DNA of 64,000 nt from Bos javanicus (GCF_032452875.1 NC_083883.1:55674698-55738697), one strand, 5' to 3'; shown: positions 1-11,639, counted from the first letter of the stretch. Numbers and translations are program-made. The notes: generated by a model from the sequence alone, not told the origin.

Positions 1-451
1 TGTAAATTGTACCAGTCCAAGAACAGACCTGAACCGCTACTTTTTCAAGAGAAAGTTCATAGATGAGGCTTGGTAAACTCAATAAAAATTTGAAAAGGCA
101 AATAATTTATAATAACATAGGTAGATAGGTAGATAGAATAGACTAATAAACACCAAACTTGTGCTCAGGAACTCACTAATTAATGGTATGCTTGATTCTT
201 GGGGAATCTACCTATTTAAGATTTGCTTACTCTCTTATTTTTAAGGGATGACGGGATAGCCTGAAAAATCAGCTGTCACAAGGGGACCGATGACCTGTAG
301 GAACTCAGAATAACAGAGTGGTAAAGATTCTGAAATCCTACTTTGAAAGATTAAACATACCTTCTTTTCTCTGTCTCCAAAATATGAAATTTATTTTGTA
401 AAAAAAATACAGGAAATAAAACTTAATTCATATTTTAATCATGCAACTTAC
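1..451 (-). other. SLC9C2 intron after w19 (partial)
   Basis: AT-rich intronic sequence with a short GGTAGATAGATAG-like simple run near 118-136. No exon, named repeat or regulatory element seen. Confidence 0.6.
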
Positions 452-583
452 CTCATCAACAAGACTTGATTCAAAATACTGATAGGCAATACTGAGAGCA
501 AGCTTCAGCCATATTTTATATTCCAGGGATGGCCAGAAGAAATCAAAGCCTTCATATAAATCCTCCAGGGAGATAAAGCAGAC
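452..583 (-). CDS. SLC9C2: SLC9C2 exon w19: CNBD C-terminal helix
   Basis: 132 bp (44 codons, phase 0-0); acceptor AG at 584-585, donor GTAAG at 447-451. Residues 797-840: VCFISLEDLYEGFDFFWPS, then LEYKIWLKLALSIAYQYFES and SLVDE. Corresponds to the last CNBD beta strand and the following helices. It is the last coding exon seen; further 3' exons would lie left of position 1. Confidence 0.88.
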
Positions 584-660
584 CTGAAATGACAAGGCAT
601 CAAACAGACTGCTTGACTTGAAAACAAATTATTAAATCATCAGAAAAACAAATGCCTGTA

Positions 661-961
661 GGACTTCCCTGGTGGTACAGTGGATGAGAATCCACCTGTC
701 AATGCAGGGGACACGGGTTCAATCCCTGGTCCAGGAAGATTCCATGTACCTCAGAGCAACTAAGCCCATGAACCACAACTACTGAGAGTGCACGCTGCAA
801 CCACTGAAGCTCTTGTGCCTAGAGCCTGTGCTCCACAGTAAGAGAAGCCACAGCAATGAGCAGCCTATGCACCACAAATAAAAGTAGCTCCCACCCCCCA
901 CAATTAGAGAAAGCCCTCAGCAGCAATGAAGACCTAGCACAGACGAAAATTTTTAAAAAGT
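661..961 (+). mobile_element. CHR-type tRNA-derived SINE
   Basis: Begins with the tRNA-like head (ACTTCCCTGGTGG, then GGTTCAATCCCTGG, a degenerate B box), followed by the CHR body (AACCACAACTACTGA, AGAGAAGCCACAGCAATGAG) and an A-rich tail. CTGTAGG flanks both ends (656-662 and 962-968), a likely 7-bp target duplication. Confidence 0.85.
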
Positions 962-1128
962 CTGTAGGTTTCATCTTCACCTAACCTCCTAGAAAAACTA
1001 TCTCTAGTATATTAATTATGATACTCTGCTATTTAAGTATAAGATGATAAAATGTACAGTCCAGTTAAAGCTATAGACAATACTAGTCCAGAAAATTTTA
1101 TATTAATCAATAGCTAGGATAATTATGA

Positions 1129-2339
1129 ACTTCCATATGTTCAAGATGGTTTTAGAAAAGGCAGAGGAACCAAAGATCAAATTGCCAACATCTGCTGGAT
1201 CATTGAAAAAGCAAGAGAGTTCCAGAAGAACATCTATTTCTGCTTTATTGACTATGCCAAAGCCCTCGACTGTGTGGATCACAATAAACTATGGAAAATT
1301 CTTCAAGAGATGGGAATACCAAACCACCTGACCTGCCTCTTGAGTAACCTGTATACAGGTCAGGAAGCAACAGTTAGAACTGGACATGGAACAACAGACT
1401 GGTTCCAAACAGGAAAAGGAGTACATCAAGGCTGTATATTGTCACCCTGCTTATTTAACTTATATGCAGAGTACATCATGAGAAACACTGGGCTGGAGGA
1501 AGCAGAAGCTGGAATCAAGATTGCCAGGAGAAATATCAATAACCTCAGATATGCAGATGACACCACCCTTATGGCAAGTGAAGAGGAACTAAAAAGCCTC
1601 TTGATGAAAGTGAAGGAGGAGAATGAAAAACTTGGCTTAAAGCTCAACATTCAGAAAACTAAGATCATGGCATCCGGTCCCATCACTTCATCACAAATAG
1701 ATGGGGAAACAGTACAAACAGTGTCAGACTATTTTTCTGGGCTCCAAAATCACTGCAGATGGTGGTTGCAGCCATGAAATTAAAAGACACTTGCTCCTTG
1801 GAAGGAAAGTTATGACCAACCTAGATAGCATATTAAAAAGCAGAGACATTACTTTGCCAACAAAGGTCCGTCTAGTCAAGGCTATGGTTTTTCCAGTAGT
1901 CATGTATGGATGTGAGAGTTGGACTATAAAGAAAGTTGGGCACCGAAGAATTGATGCTTTTGAACTGTGGTATTGGAAAAGACTCTTGAGAGTCCCTTGG
2001 ACTGCAAGGAGATCCAACCAGTCCATCCTAAAGGAGATCAGTCCTGGGTGTTCATTGGAGGGACTAATGTTGAAGCTGAAACTCCAATACTTTGGCCACC
2101 TGATGCAGAGAGCTGGCTCATTTCAAAAGACCCTGATGCTGGGAAAGATTGAAGGTGGGAGAAGAAGGGGGCGACAAAGGATGAGATTGTTGGATGGTAT
2201 CACCGACACAATGGACATGGGTTTGGGTGGACTCTGGGAGTTGGTGATGGACAGGGAGGCCTGGCATGCTGCAGTTCATGGGGTCGCAAAGAGTCGGACA
2301 CGACTGAGAGACTGAAATGAAATGAACTGAACTGAACTG
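1129..2339 (+). mobile_element. BovB LINE, 5'-truncated, reverse-transcriptase part
   Basis: Encodes the second half of BovB ORF2: the RT block FIDYAKALDCVDHNKLW, the catalytic YADD (near 1550), and the C-terminal region with PWTARRSNQS and RRRGRQRMR, ending in the BovB terminus of repeated ACTGA units. A frameshift near 1730 splits the frame. Flanked by a 13-bp duplication with one mismatch (1116-1128, 2340-2352). Inactive, as it lacks the endonuclease half. Confidence 0.93.
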
Positions 2340-2824
2340 AGGATAATCATGAGCCCAAGATTATGGAACTAAGCCACATAAACTTATTTATTTTTATTGC
2401 CACAATGGGTAACGTGGGCTCATTCATAGTATTTGCATTCAGAGCAAAGTGCCAATCCAAACAAAGAAGACGACTCTCAGAATTCAAGCTATGTGAACTT
2501 CAGCAAATTCAGTTCAGCCTTGTGAATACATTCATGCTTTCTCTTCTCTTCCAAAAGTGAAATGGTATGAAACTGATAAAGCAACATTCCTTTCTGTCTG
2601 TCACACTCCTAAGACTCTGCTCCTTGCTCTATTGCATCTAACAGTCCCCAAAGCTTGAGATTTCTTTGTAAGTAGGAACTTTCACTAATTTCTATTTGAA
2701 TTGCCCACAGCTAGCCCACTATCAGATCACTTCTTTGTTAAATAAAATTCTTACTTAGCAAGTGAAAAATGGAAGAAAGAGATGTGAAACACAAGTATTC
2801 TTTAAAAACACTGCTCCCATAATG

Positions 2825-2935
2825 GTAGCCATTTATGGAGCACCTAAACATGCCAGGCATCTTATCTATGTGTTTTCCTTATCTTTATAACATCAGAAGT
2901 TAGATATCTTCTCTTCTAATTAAAAATAGTGACAA
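2825..2935 (+). repeat. MIR-like ancient remnant
   Basis: ATTTATGGAGCACCTAAACA followed by TGCCAGGCATC resembles the widespread ancient MIR-type core (TTTATTGAGCACCTACTATG..GCCAGGC). Highly diverged. Confidence 0.35.
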
Positions 2936-2964
2936 AGACTCTTTGGTTAAAATATCTGCCTCCA

Positions 2965-3095
2965 GTTCAAGAGGGAGGGGACATAGGTATACCTATGGCT
3001 GATTCATGTTGATGTTTGGCAGAAACCAACACAATACTGTAAAGCAATTATCCTTCAATTAAAAATAAATAAACTTAACTGTTTAAAAAAAAAAT
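2965..3095 (+). mobile_element. L1 3' end (bovine type)
   Basis: Carries ATAGGTATACCTATGGCTGA, TTCATGTTGATGTTTGGCAG, then GTAAAGCAATTATCCTTCAA and an A-rich tail: the terminal part of ruminant L1 3' UTRs, repeated at 29650-29770 and, antisense, at 44480. Confidence 0.8.
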
Positions 3096-3284
3096 CTCCC
3101 TCCAGACACCATAGTGGATGTGAGACATCAAATTGGCCTTTCTCAGCTATACTGCTTCACAATAGCTGGTTGGGTTGACTAAGATAATAGAACCCCACCC
3201 CCACCCCCCAAAAAAAGTGCTGCTACTCCTTACTAACTTGAGGAAGAATTAACACCCACAATACAGACACATCCAGGTGCTTAC

Positions 3285-3452
3285 CTGCAAAATAGTTTCA
3301 CAGATGGCAGTATATTCAATCTCACGCTTAAGTAGACAGCTCAATTCTCCAATTATGTCTCCACTGGTACAGTACTCTGTAAACCTAGTTGTGGACTCTC
3401 TGTCAGGCCTTAGGCTCCTGTCTATTCCAAAAGTAGGAGGTGAACTCTCCAA
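3285..3452 (-). CDS. SLC9C2: SLC9C2 exon w18: CNBD phosphate-binding-cassette region
   Basis: 168 bp (56 codons, phase 0-0); acceptor AG at 3453-3454, donor GTAAGC at 3279-3284. Residues 741-796. After a variable loop (SSPPTFGIDRSLRPDRES) comes GDIIGELSCLLKREIEYTA, the site of the phosphate-binding cassette. The Gly-Glu pair is present. The arginine that contacts the cyclic phosphate in HCN/CNG/PKA domains (R before T-A) is tyrosine here (EYTA). Nucleotide binding may be lost or altered. Human SLC9C2 reads the same from memory. Confidence 0.9.
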
Positions 3453-4189
3453 CTGCAATGGGGAAATAATTGAGCAAAGGGAAATACAAATTAAGAGCCC
3501 TTGACCAAACCTTAGGAGCTCCCAGTGTTTCTCGCAATTATTACAACAGAAGGAAAAGATTCTTTATGAATCCTTTCAGATGGGAAGGAGGAATTGGGCT
3601 TTCAAAAATCATTTCTTTCACATTTCAACTCTCCAAGCTGAGACCGTTTCTAATCTTTAGCTTTACAGATGACCCCTATTTACCTGCCTTATATAAAAAT
3701 TCCACCAAAAGTAGTCACTAAATGCAAGTACCCCCTCTAAGTCTATTAGATATTCTTAGCATAATGGGCTAGTGCCTCAGGTGGAAAAAATTTTTGATGG
3801 TATAGATGCATAAAGCAGATTTCATGAATGAATATGCCCCCAAGCCAAGTCATAATTTCAGCAGAAATCTTGCCTCCCTTAAGATGCTTAAGAATAATTA
3901 CCATGAGACGTTAGCAGAAAAAGGTTTTAGGATGAACACAGGATGGTTGAGTTACTTCAGGAAAAGAACTGGTAGGCATGGGTGGGGGGTAAAGAAAGTC
4001 ATCAGATTTCAGGAGGAAGATGCAAGAATTAACCAGAAGGATTACAGAACTTTCCAGAAAGTTTAGTTGTAAGTGCCAAAGAGGAAGGCTACTGGCCAAT
4101 ACACAAGAAATGGAAAAAAGTCACTGAAGGAATTGCTGTGAAAGTTGTACCCTCTCCTAGTGAGTTCCACCATTCAAACTTGTAGAGGC

Positions 4190-4570
4190 ACTCATGCTTC
4201 CAAAGAACTCTGACATTTTTTAATTTAATTTTTAATGAAGTCCAAAAGCCTTTTGAGTACAAGTCCCCTACACACAAACAAATTCCATTCTGAAAGTGTG
4301 TTCTTAAGTCCAATATGTTTGTAAGTCCAACAAAGTTAACCTAGGTGCCCAACTAATACAACTGGTTATACAGTACTATACTGTAATAGGTTTATAATAC
4401 TTTTCACACAAATAAAGCATGAAAACAAACACAAATAATAAAGAAAACATTTTTAAGCTTACAGTACAGTATATTGAAAAGTACAGCAGTACAGCTGGCA
4501 TACAGGGACATACTCGTATTTTTGAAAGTTTGCAACTTGAAGGTCTGTATGCAGGGGACTTAACAGTAAA
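4190..4570. repeat. Unnamed interspersed-repeat-like block
   Basis: AT-rich block with short internal echoes of TACAGTAC (ATACAGTACTATACTGTA, TTACAGTACAGTATATTG, AAGTACAGCAGTACAGC). I recall similar blocks in artiodactyl DNA but cannot name the family. No coding content. Confidence 0.35.
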
Positions 4571-5029
4571 GAAGAATGGTTCTGCTTTTTACAAACCAAG
4601 GAAAGATAATTACATTTGTGGCAAGCAGAATTTTAAAGAAGGCCTTCCAAGGTTCCTATCTTTTTGTTATTCAATCAAACATTGATCTATGAACTGCTGT
4701 GAAGGGATTTTGCAGATAGAATTAAGGTTACTAATCAGCTAAACTTAAAGAGATGATTCTGGATTATCCTGCGGGCTCCAATGTAATCACATGAGCCCTC
4801 AAAGTAGAAAAGGAAGTAGTCATCAAGACTAAAGAGGGACAAATGAGTTGATTTCTCTGTCCGTCAGTTTTCTCATGAGGTTGATAGAAGGACAAAATGT
4901 CTTAACATATTGCCATTCTCGATCATCTTTTTAAATGTTACAACTAGCCTCTTCAACTCTTGGTCACTGCTAACATATTACATATTTAACTTAGGTATTT
5001 TTTCCATTGTTCCATCTCCTTCTATGCTT

Positions 5030-5190
5030 CTACAAGAAATTAACTTCTAAGAAGACAGGGCTTTTTTATGTTTTCTCAGTTCTATGCCTAGAATGAACGT
5101 GCCTACTGCATAATAGTAATGAAGTAAATATTTGTTGAATGAATGAGTAAATGAATGAATGAAAAGTGCCAGACACTTAATAAGTGCTAT
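5030..5190 (-). repeat. L2 3'-end-like remnant
   Basis: Ends with AGTAAATATTTGTTGAATGA followed by repeats of GAATGA, the antisense pattern of L2 LINE 3' termini. Upstream text is diverged. Confidence 0.45.
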
Positions 5191-6672
5191 ACCAGTTGAG
5201 CTATTTCAAATCCTGAAAGATGATGCTGTGAAAGTGCTGCACTCAATATGCCAGCAAATTTGGAAAACTTAGCAGTGGCCACAGGACTGGAAAAGGTCAG
5301 TTTTCATTCCAATCCCAAAGAAAGGCAATACCAAAGAATGCTCAAACGACCACACAATTGCACTCATCTCACATGCTAGTAAAGTAATGCTCAAAATTCT
5401 CCAAGCCAGGCTTCAGCAATACGTGAACCGTGAACTTCCTGATGTTCAAGATGGTTTTAGAAAAGGCAGAGGACCAGAGATCAAATTGCCAACATCCACT
5501 GGATCATGGAAAAAGCAAGAGAGTTCCAGAAGAACATCTATTTCTTCTTTATTGACTATGCCAAAGCCTTTGACTGTGTGGGTTACAATAAACTGTGGAA
5601 AATTCTGAAAGAGATGGGAATACCAGACCACCTGACCTGCCTCTTGAGAAATCTGTATGCAGGTCAGGAAGCAACAGTTAGAACTGGACATGGAACAACA
5701 GACTGGTTCCAAATAGGAAAATGAGTACGTCAAGGCTGTATATTGTCACCCTGCTTATTTAACTTATACGCAGAGTACATCATGAGAAATACTGGACTGG
5801 AAGAAGCACAAGCTGGAATCAAGACTGCTGGGAGAAATATCAATAACCTCAGATATGCAGATGACACCACCCTTATGGCAGAAAGTGAAGAGGAACTAAA
5901 AAGCCTCTTGATGAAGGTGAAAGTGGAGAGTGAAAAAGTTGGCCTAAAGCTCAACATTCAGAAAACGAAGATCATGGCATCTGGTCCCATCACTTCATGG
6001 GAAATAGATGGCAAAACAGTGGAAATAGTGTCAGACTTTATTTTTCTGGGCTCCAAAATCACTGCAGATGGTCACTGCAGCCATGAAATTAAAAGACCAT
6101 GAAATTAAAGCCATGAAATTAAAATTTTTGCTTCCAATTACTCCTTGGAAGGAAAGTTATGACCAACCTAGATAGCATATTCAAAAGCAGAGACATTAGT
6201 TTGCCAACAAAGGTCCATCTAGTCAAGGCTCTGGTTTTTCCAGTGGTCATGTATGGATGTGAGAGTTGGACTGTGAAGAAGGCTGAGCACCGAAGAATTG
6301 ATGCTTTTGAACTGTGGTGTTGGAGAAGACCCTTGAGAGTCCCTTGGACTGCAAGGAGATCCAACCAGTCCATTCTGAAGGAGATCAGCCCTGGGATTTC
6401 TTTGGAAGGAATGATGCTAAAGCTGAAACTCCAGTACTTTGGCCACCTCATTCAAAGAGTTGACTTATTGGAAAAGACTCTGATGCTGGGAGGGATTAGG
6501 GACAGGAGGAGAAGGGGACGACAGAGGATGAGATGGCTGGATGACATCACTGACTTGACGGACGTGAGTTTGAGTGAACTCCGGGAATTGGTGATGGACA
6601 GAGAGGCCTGGCGTGCTGCGATTCATGGGGTCGCCAAGAGTCGGACACGACTGAGCGGCTGAACTGAACTGA
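5191..6672 (+). mobile_element. BovB LINE, 5'-truncated
   Basis: Starts within ORF2 at CCAGTTGAGCTATTTCAAAT and runs to the BovB terminus (CTGAACTGAACTGA). RT landmarks are FIDYAKAFDCVGYNKLW and YADD (near 5860). An in-frame TGA interrupts it at about 5722, and a local triplication of CCATGAAATTAAA at 6081-6123 adds extra bases. Defective. Confidence 0.92.
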
Positions 6673-7334
6673 TACATGTGTTAGTATTTATAATTATAGT
6701 TTATTTCCATGATTAACTTTGGTTTTTTTAAGGTCTGAAACACTTGTTCTAAAAATATAAAGCCAAATATATTATTTGCACTAATAATAAGTGTTTGTCA
6801 CTTGTAACTGTCATATAGGATCTATTAATTATGTTGTCATAGCTGGGGCTCACCCATGGATCCAGCTAATGGTATTCAGTTTCTAAAGGATTCTTGTCCC
6901 TATCACTCTTACTGATTACAAAGACCTCCTATTAGTTAAAAATGGTATGTTCTTCATCCCTATTTGACCTCTGGGAGAAAGTGACATTGCGGTCTATTTC
7001 CTCAACCTTGACTCTCATTTCCTTTAGATGAGTAACCCAACCACTCCAAGTACTGGGTTCCTTATATGACCATCACAGAAAAGACTGTCCCTGCCAGGAT
7101 TGTTGTGAAGAATAAGTAATAATTATGAAAGCATTTTGTAAGATGGGAAGCACCTTTCAGATGGTGGGTGTTATAATTATCTCTCAGCTGTTGTGTTAGC
7201 TCCAAACAGAAATGGTTTCATTTGAAAAGAAATTATGTTAAAAATTTGAAATTTTCTTGGTTCCTAAATTTCTCCTTATGTGATAATTAAAAATTTCAAG
7301 ACACATTTTTAGTAAAGAATAAATAGTTCCTTAC

Positions 7335-7433
7335 GATTGCCATTCCTGAAATAATCAAGTAGATTCCTTGTGGCATTTCACCTTCTTTACAAATGACATC
7401 TCCATAGTCAAAATAGGCAAGTTTAGCTCTTTC
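7335..7433 (-). CDS. SLC9C2: SLC9C2 exon w17: CNBD beta-roll, first half
   Basis: 99 bp (33 codons, phase 0-0); acceptor AG at 7434-7435, donor GTAAGG at 7329-7334. Residues 708-740: ERAKLAYFDYGDVICKEGE followed by MPQGIYLIISGMAI. This is the typical beta1-beta3 signature of cyclic-nucleotide-binding folds (GD-hydrophobic, EG, then GhYhhhSG). Confidence 0.9.
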
Positions 7434-7734
7434 CTGAAAGAAAAGAAACAGGAAAGGAAAGAAAAAGAATCAACACAAATCTTCATAATCTATTTCTCTA
7501 AAGAGAAATGAGATTTTAAAGCTAAAATGTAGCATAAAAACAAACTATATTCTTTGGTTTGTTAATGAGTTATAATGTTTTGACAAACCTCATTAATTTT
7601 TAGGGAAAAAAGGGACAAGTAAGCAAACTGCAGACTTTGTGCTTAGGACCTGGCAGAGTGACTGGCAGAAACACCCAATAAATGCTAGGTTGGATAAATG
7701 TTTACAATAAAGTATAATAATTATGGTCAAGGAG

Positions 7735-8545
7735 ACAGGGGCGGAGCACTCTGGGAAACAAATTCAGAAAGGCCACAGAAACCCTGACTTGGGTGTCTAG
7801 GGAAGGAACAGCTAAACTGAGACCTGAAGGAAGAGTAACAAGCCAGCCAGGATACCATGAACTGAAGACCATTCAGGGCAGAGGTTTCAGTTTATGCAAA
7901 GACCCATTAGCAAATAGAATAACTGCATTGTGGGGTAACACAGAAGATTCAATACATCTCAGGCAGGGAGGGATGGAGACCAGGGTGGAGCTATCCATTA
8001 GGCATCAATAGGCACAGTGTCCAGAGTTCACAGTACTTTTAGGGATTCACAGCAATGCTTTAGTTTCTTTTAAAATCAGAAGAAAATAAGACAACTTTTA
8101 GGTAGAGTAAAATGTCTTAATACTAAAGCATCTAATGCTAATATAGTCATCTTTATAGTAACAAAATCACAAAGTATAATTTTTTGGTGTTTTTTAACGG
8201 AGGAAAAGGCAGAAGTGCCTGGAGTCCGGGTGGAGGCAGGACTGGAGAGGTGAGTCGGAGCCAGGTCTCCAAGGGGCTCGCATGCACAGTAAAAGCCCGC
8301 ACACTGTGGAGCCCGGGCACCACAACTTCATAATCCGTGAGCCACAACTAGAGAGTCTACGCACTGCAAGGAAAGATCCCATATGAAGCGATGAGGATCT
8401 CATGTGCCACATAAGATCTGACACATCCAAATAAATTTTTAAGTTTGAGCTTTTCCCAAAACCAGGGGGTAGTCACTGAAGGGTTTCTAACAGGAGACTT
8501 ACAGTGACACGTTTGCATTTTACAAAGATGTGGAGGAAACATATT
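7735..8545 (+). mobile_element. L2 LINE fragment, split by a SINE
   Basis: GCTAAACTGAGACCTGAAGG, GGCAGAGG, GCAAAGACCC and, after a SINE insertion, GGGTTTCTAACAGGAGA follow the order of diverged L2 3' sequences. Moderate confidence; needs an alignment. Confidence 0.5.
8270..8440 (+). mobile_element. CHR-type SINE body fragment
   Basis: GAGCCCGGGCACCACAACTT, GTGAGCCACAACTAGAGAG and GCACTGCAAGGAAAGATC match the GC-rich body of CHR SINEs without the tRNA-like head. Sits inside the L2 fragment. Confidence 0.65.
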
Positions 8546-9045
8546 TTTAAATCATTCATAGTAGTTGTCGCTTAGTGTAGGGTGGGGAGTGAAAGGATAT
8601 CACTTTTTACTTCTGAATTATTTTACAGTGTTGAAATAAACGTGGATGACTTCACAATATTTTTTTTAAAAGCTGGCCTAAAGCCAATTATCCAGTTTAT
8701 GTATTATTCAGATCTTTTTTATTTTCAATTGTTGTCTTTAGGCTTATCCTCATATACTATTACATTTTTAATTAACCACAACAGTTGAAGGATGAGTAGT
8801 GAAAATTAACCGTTGCTGCTGTGATAGAGACCAAGATTAAAATTACCATCTATAATAAGGGGGTGTTTCTTTTGTTTGCTATATGGATCTTTCCATGCAT
8901 TCCCTGGGCTAACCCTAACGAGAATGATGTTCATGTGCTCCCAATTCATCACATTTTTTTTTTACCCCAGTGAAATCTGACCTAAGTGGCTACCAATAAC
9001 CAACATATTAAGGAAAAGGGCCACTTAATGAGTGAACCATTTTAG

Positions 9046-9253
9046 AGCTGGAGAGCCGCAACTAGCAAGCCCACGTGCAGCAACTACTGAAGCCCGTGTG
9101 CTCTCCAGCCTGTGCTCCGCAACAAGAGAAGCCACCGCAATGAGAAGCCCCAGCACTGCAATGAAGAGTAGCCCCTGCTCTCCGGACCTAGAGAAAATCC
9201 ACACAGCAGTGAAGACCCAGCACCACTAAAAATAAATAAACATTTTTTTAAAA
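9046..9253 (+). mobile_element. CHR-type SINE, 3' part
   Basis: GCAACTACTGAAGCCCGTGT, AACAAGAGAAGCCACCGCAA and an AAATAAATAAAC tail are the CHR body and tail; the head is missing. Confidence 0.8.
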
Positions 9254-9865
9254 AGAGTGAGTCATGTCTGAAAGGGGGTGGAGAGAGTCTGACAGCTTTG
9301 CTTAGGCATGGCAGGTGAAGGAGTGGAGGAAGCTTGTGCCCTGGTTATAGATTCATCTCAGGTGTATGGAAATCATTAATTTATGGAGTTCCTACCCATT
9401 GTTTTTCCCATTCCTCCCCCATTCACTGAAGGATGGTCAGTTAATTATACTTGTGAGAGCATTACCTATAAAGAACCAAATTCGAATTTAAACTTGGATA
9501 TTTAAAAAAACTGAAGAGGATGCAGATTGTAATCAACACCCCTTAGATACCTTCTTCCCAGTCCAAGACCATCCCTCACCTCCCACCCTCTATTCCCCAG
9601 ACTACCTTCAGTGGCCCCTGCCCATTAGGTTTCCCACTTCTCACAGTCACACTTGTACTCCCCAAAGCTGGACGTTTGATTCAAGCTAAGCTAGTTGGAT
9701 TTGTCTCTCAAGAATTTGAACTAAAGGACAAAGAGCCTGGGAGTGAGAACTGGGTCATCATAGCCATGTGCTAAAGGAAGAGTCCACAAATTCCTACCAC
9801 TGACATTCCAGAGCTGGCCTGATTCCCACCCTGTTCAGGGTTAGTCTGTCAACTGTTTCTTGGTG

Positions 9866-10022
9866 TCTGTTGTTCAGTGGCTAAGTCATGTCTCACTCTT
9901 TGCAACCCCATGGACTGCAGCATGCCAGGCTTTCCTGTCCTTCACTATCAACCAGGGTTTGCTCAGACTCATGTCCGTTGAGTGGGTGATGCTATCTATC
10001 CATTCCCTGCTGCCCTTTTCTT
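9866..10022 (-). mobile_element. BovB LINE 3'-terminal fragment
   Basis: Reads, antisense, the BovB 3' end: TTGTTCAGTGGCTAAGTCAT, then GCAACCCCATGGACTGCAGC and the complement of the region coding for the last ORF2 residues. Confidence 0.85.
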
Positions 10023-10446
10023 CTCGTATACCACTGCAATATATTGTTAGTAAGATCCCCTCTTGCTTAAACTAGTTGAGATAGGACTTTGTTACTTTCA
10101 ACCATACAAGTCTTAATTTAATTATTTGAAATTAATTTCAAAAGTAAAATTCAAAAATTTCTGGCATGAAGTAAACACTAGTATGGCCTAAATGAAATCA
10201 GATCTTCAAAGCTCAGTAAAACCCTCTTATGACTGCTCTCTTTATAGAAAACAAGGAAAATGTTCCCTCATTATAGTTAAACAGATGACATATATCTCCA
10301 TGTCTAGATCACAAGGTAGAGTACAACCAAATTTACAGTAAAACAAGTACCACTCTTTGTCACAGAGTTTTCCTGATTCCAACAAGTTGATGAAACAGTT
10401 ATTATTCATATAATTCATATAACTATGATATAATTCATATAATTAT

Positions 10447-10714
10447 CAGGGCTTCTCTGATAGCTCAGTTGGTAAAGAATCCACCTGCAATGCAGCAGAC
10501 CCCAGTTCGATTCCTGTATCAGGAAAATCTGCTGGAGAAAGGATAGGCTACCCACTCCAGTATTCTTGGGCTTCCCTTGTGGCTCAGCTGGTAAAGAATC
10601 CACCTGCAATGTGGGAGACCTGGGTTCGATCCCTGGGTTGGAAGATCCCCTGGAAAAGGCATGGACTCTATAGTCCATGGGGTCGCAGAGTCAGACATGA
10701 CTGAATGACTTTCA
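10447..10714 (+). mobile_element. Two adjoining Bov-tA SINE copies
   Basis: Two tRNA-like heads in the same direction (CTCAGTTGGTAAAGAATCCA at 10464, CTCAGCTGGTAAAGAATCCA at 10582), each followed by GTTCGATTCC or GTTCGATCCC. The first copy stops at ACTCCAGTATTCTTG and the second runs to the end, so one has inserted into the other or they are a partial tandem. Flanks share CATATAAT. Confidence 0.85.
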
Positions 10715-11083
10715 CTCATATAATAGCCATTTAAAACTAAAACCACAAACTGGTAGTCCATGAGTCATATCCAGTCCACAGATATATTTTGTTTGGCTTG
10801 CAAAGTATCTTTAAAATTCTGAATTGGTTGCCAAGTTTTAAAATTCACATAAAAATACAGATGTATGGGTTCTCCTTTAAAAATTTTACTTTTACATTAT
10901 TAAATCTAATAGTCAATTTTCAGACTTCATCTTATGTGATCTCTCAGCCTCATATGACATAGTTGACCACTTTCTCCTTCTTGAAATACTTTCTTCACTT
11001 AGCTATGGGACACCATTCTTTTTTTTTTTTCTCCTATTTGATGGATAACTCCTCAATTCTTCTTTTCCAGCTTTACTGAGACA

Positions 11084-11280
11084 GAACTACTCAGCAGTAA
11101 AGAGTCCACCTGCAATGCCAGAGACACAGGTTCAATCCCTGGGTCAGGAAGGTCCCCTGAAAGAGGAAATGGCAACCCTCTCCAGTATTCTTGCCAGGGA
11201 AAATACAGTGGAGAGAGGAACCTCGCGGGCTACAGTCCATAGGGCTGAGAAGAGTCAGACACAACTGAGTGACTGAGTAC
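11084..11280 (+). mobile_element. Bov-tA SINE
   Basis: GTTCAATCCCTGGGTCAGGA, GAAATGGCAACCCTCTCCAG and GAGTCAGACACAACTGAGTG in Bov-tA order; 5' truncated; ends in an AC run (11279-11295). Confidence 0.88.
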
Positions 11281-11295
11281 ACACACACACACACA
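11279..11295. repeat. (AC)n microsatellite
   Basis: About eight AC units growing from the tail of the preceding SINE. Confidence 0.85.
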
Positions 11296-11639
11296 ATATA
11301 AGTGTAAGGTATACAGCATAATGACTTGACATGCACATATTGCAAAATGACTATCACAATAAGTTTAGTTAACATATATCACTTCATATAGTTATAAAAA
11401 ATTTTTTCCATGTGACAAGAACTTTTAGATTCTACACTCCTAGAGCTTTCAAATATACTGTACATATATGACTATATAACTATAGTCATCATGTTGTATA
11501 CCTAGTAATTTTCTATCTTGTAACTTGGAAGTTTATACCCTTTAACCCACCTGTCTAATTTATCCAGCTTCCACTCCCCTCCTCTGGCAACCATCAATCT
11601 GATTCATAGCTCACAACTCAACCCTTGGATGTTCATAAC

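Larger units (their letters stand above)
584..3284 (-). other. SLC9C2 intron w18-w19
   Basis: Holds a CHR SINE (661-961), a BovB fragment (1129-2339), a MIR-like remnant (about 2825-2935) and an L1 3' end (2965-3095). The stretch 2353-2820 is unassigned AT-rich sequence. Confidence 0.7.
3453..7334 (-). other. SLC9C2 intron w17-w18
   Basis: Holds an unnamed repeat-like block (4190-4570), an L2-like tail (5030-5190) and a BovB fragment (5191-6672). 3453-4190, 4570-5030 and 6680-7330 hold nothing I can name, apart from a possible MIR scrap near 7080-7190. Confidence 0.65.
11040..11570 (-). mobile_element. L1 3' UTR fragment, split by a SINE
   Basis: TTTACTGAGACAGAACTACT on the left and, right of the SINE, GTATACAGCATAATGACTTG and CACAATAAGTTTAGTTAACA are antisense L1 3' UTR text, the same family as at 23860-23940. 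Confidence 0.65.

Noticed and set aside
8220..8330. GC-rich stretch as a CpG island or promoter
   Set aside because: Part of it is CHR SINE body, it is under 150 bp, and no exon starts nearby.
10464..10640. tRNA genes in the A-box/B-box-like segments of Bov-tA and CHR elements
   Set aside because: They are SINE heads: no complete cloverleaf or acceptor stem, and each continues into SINE body and tail.
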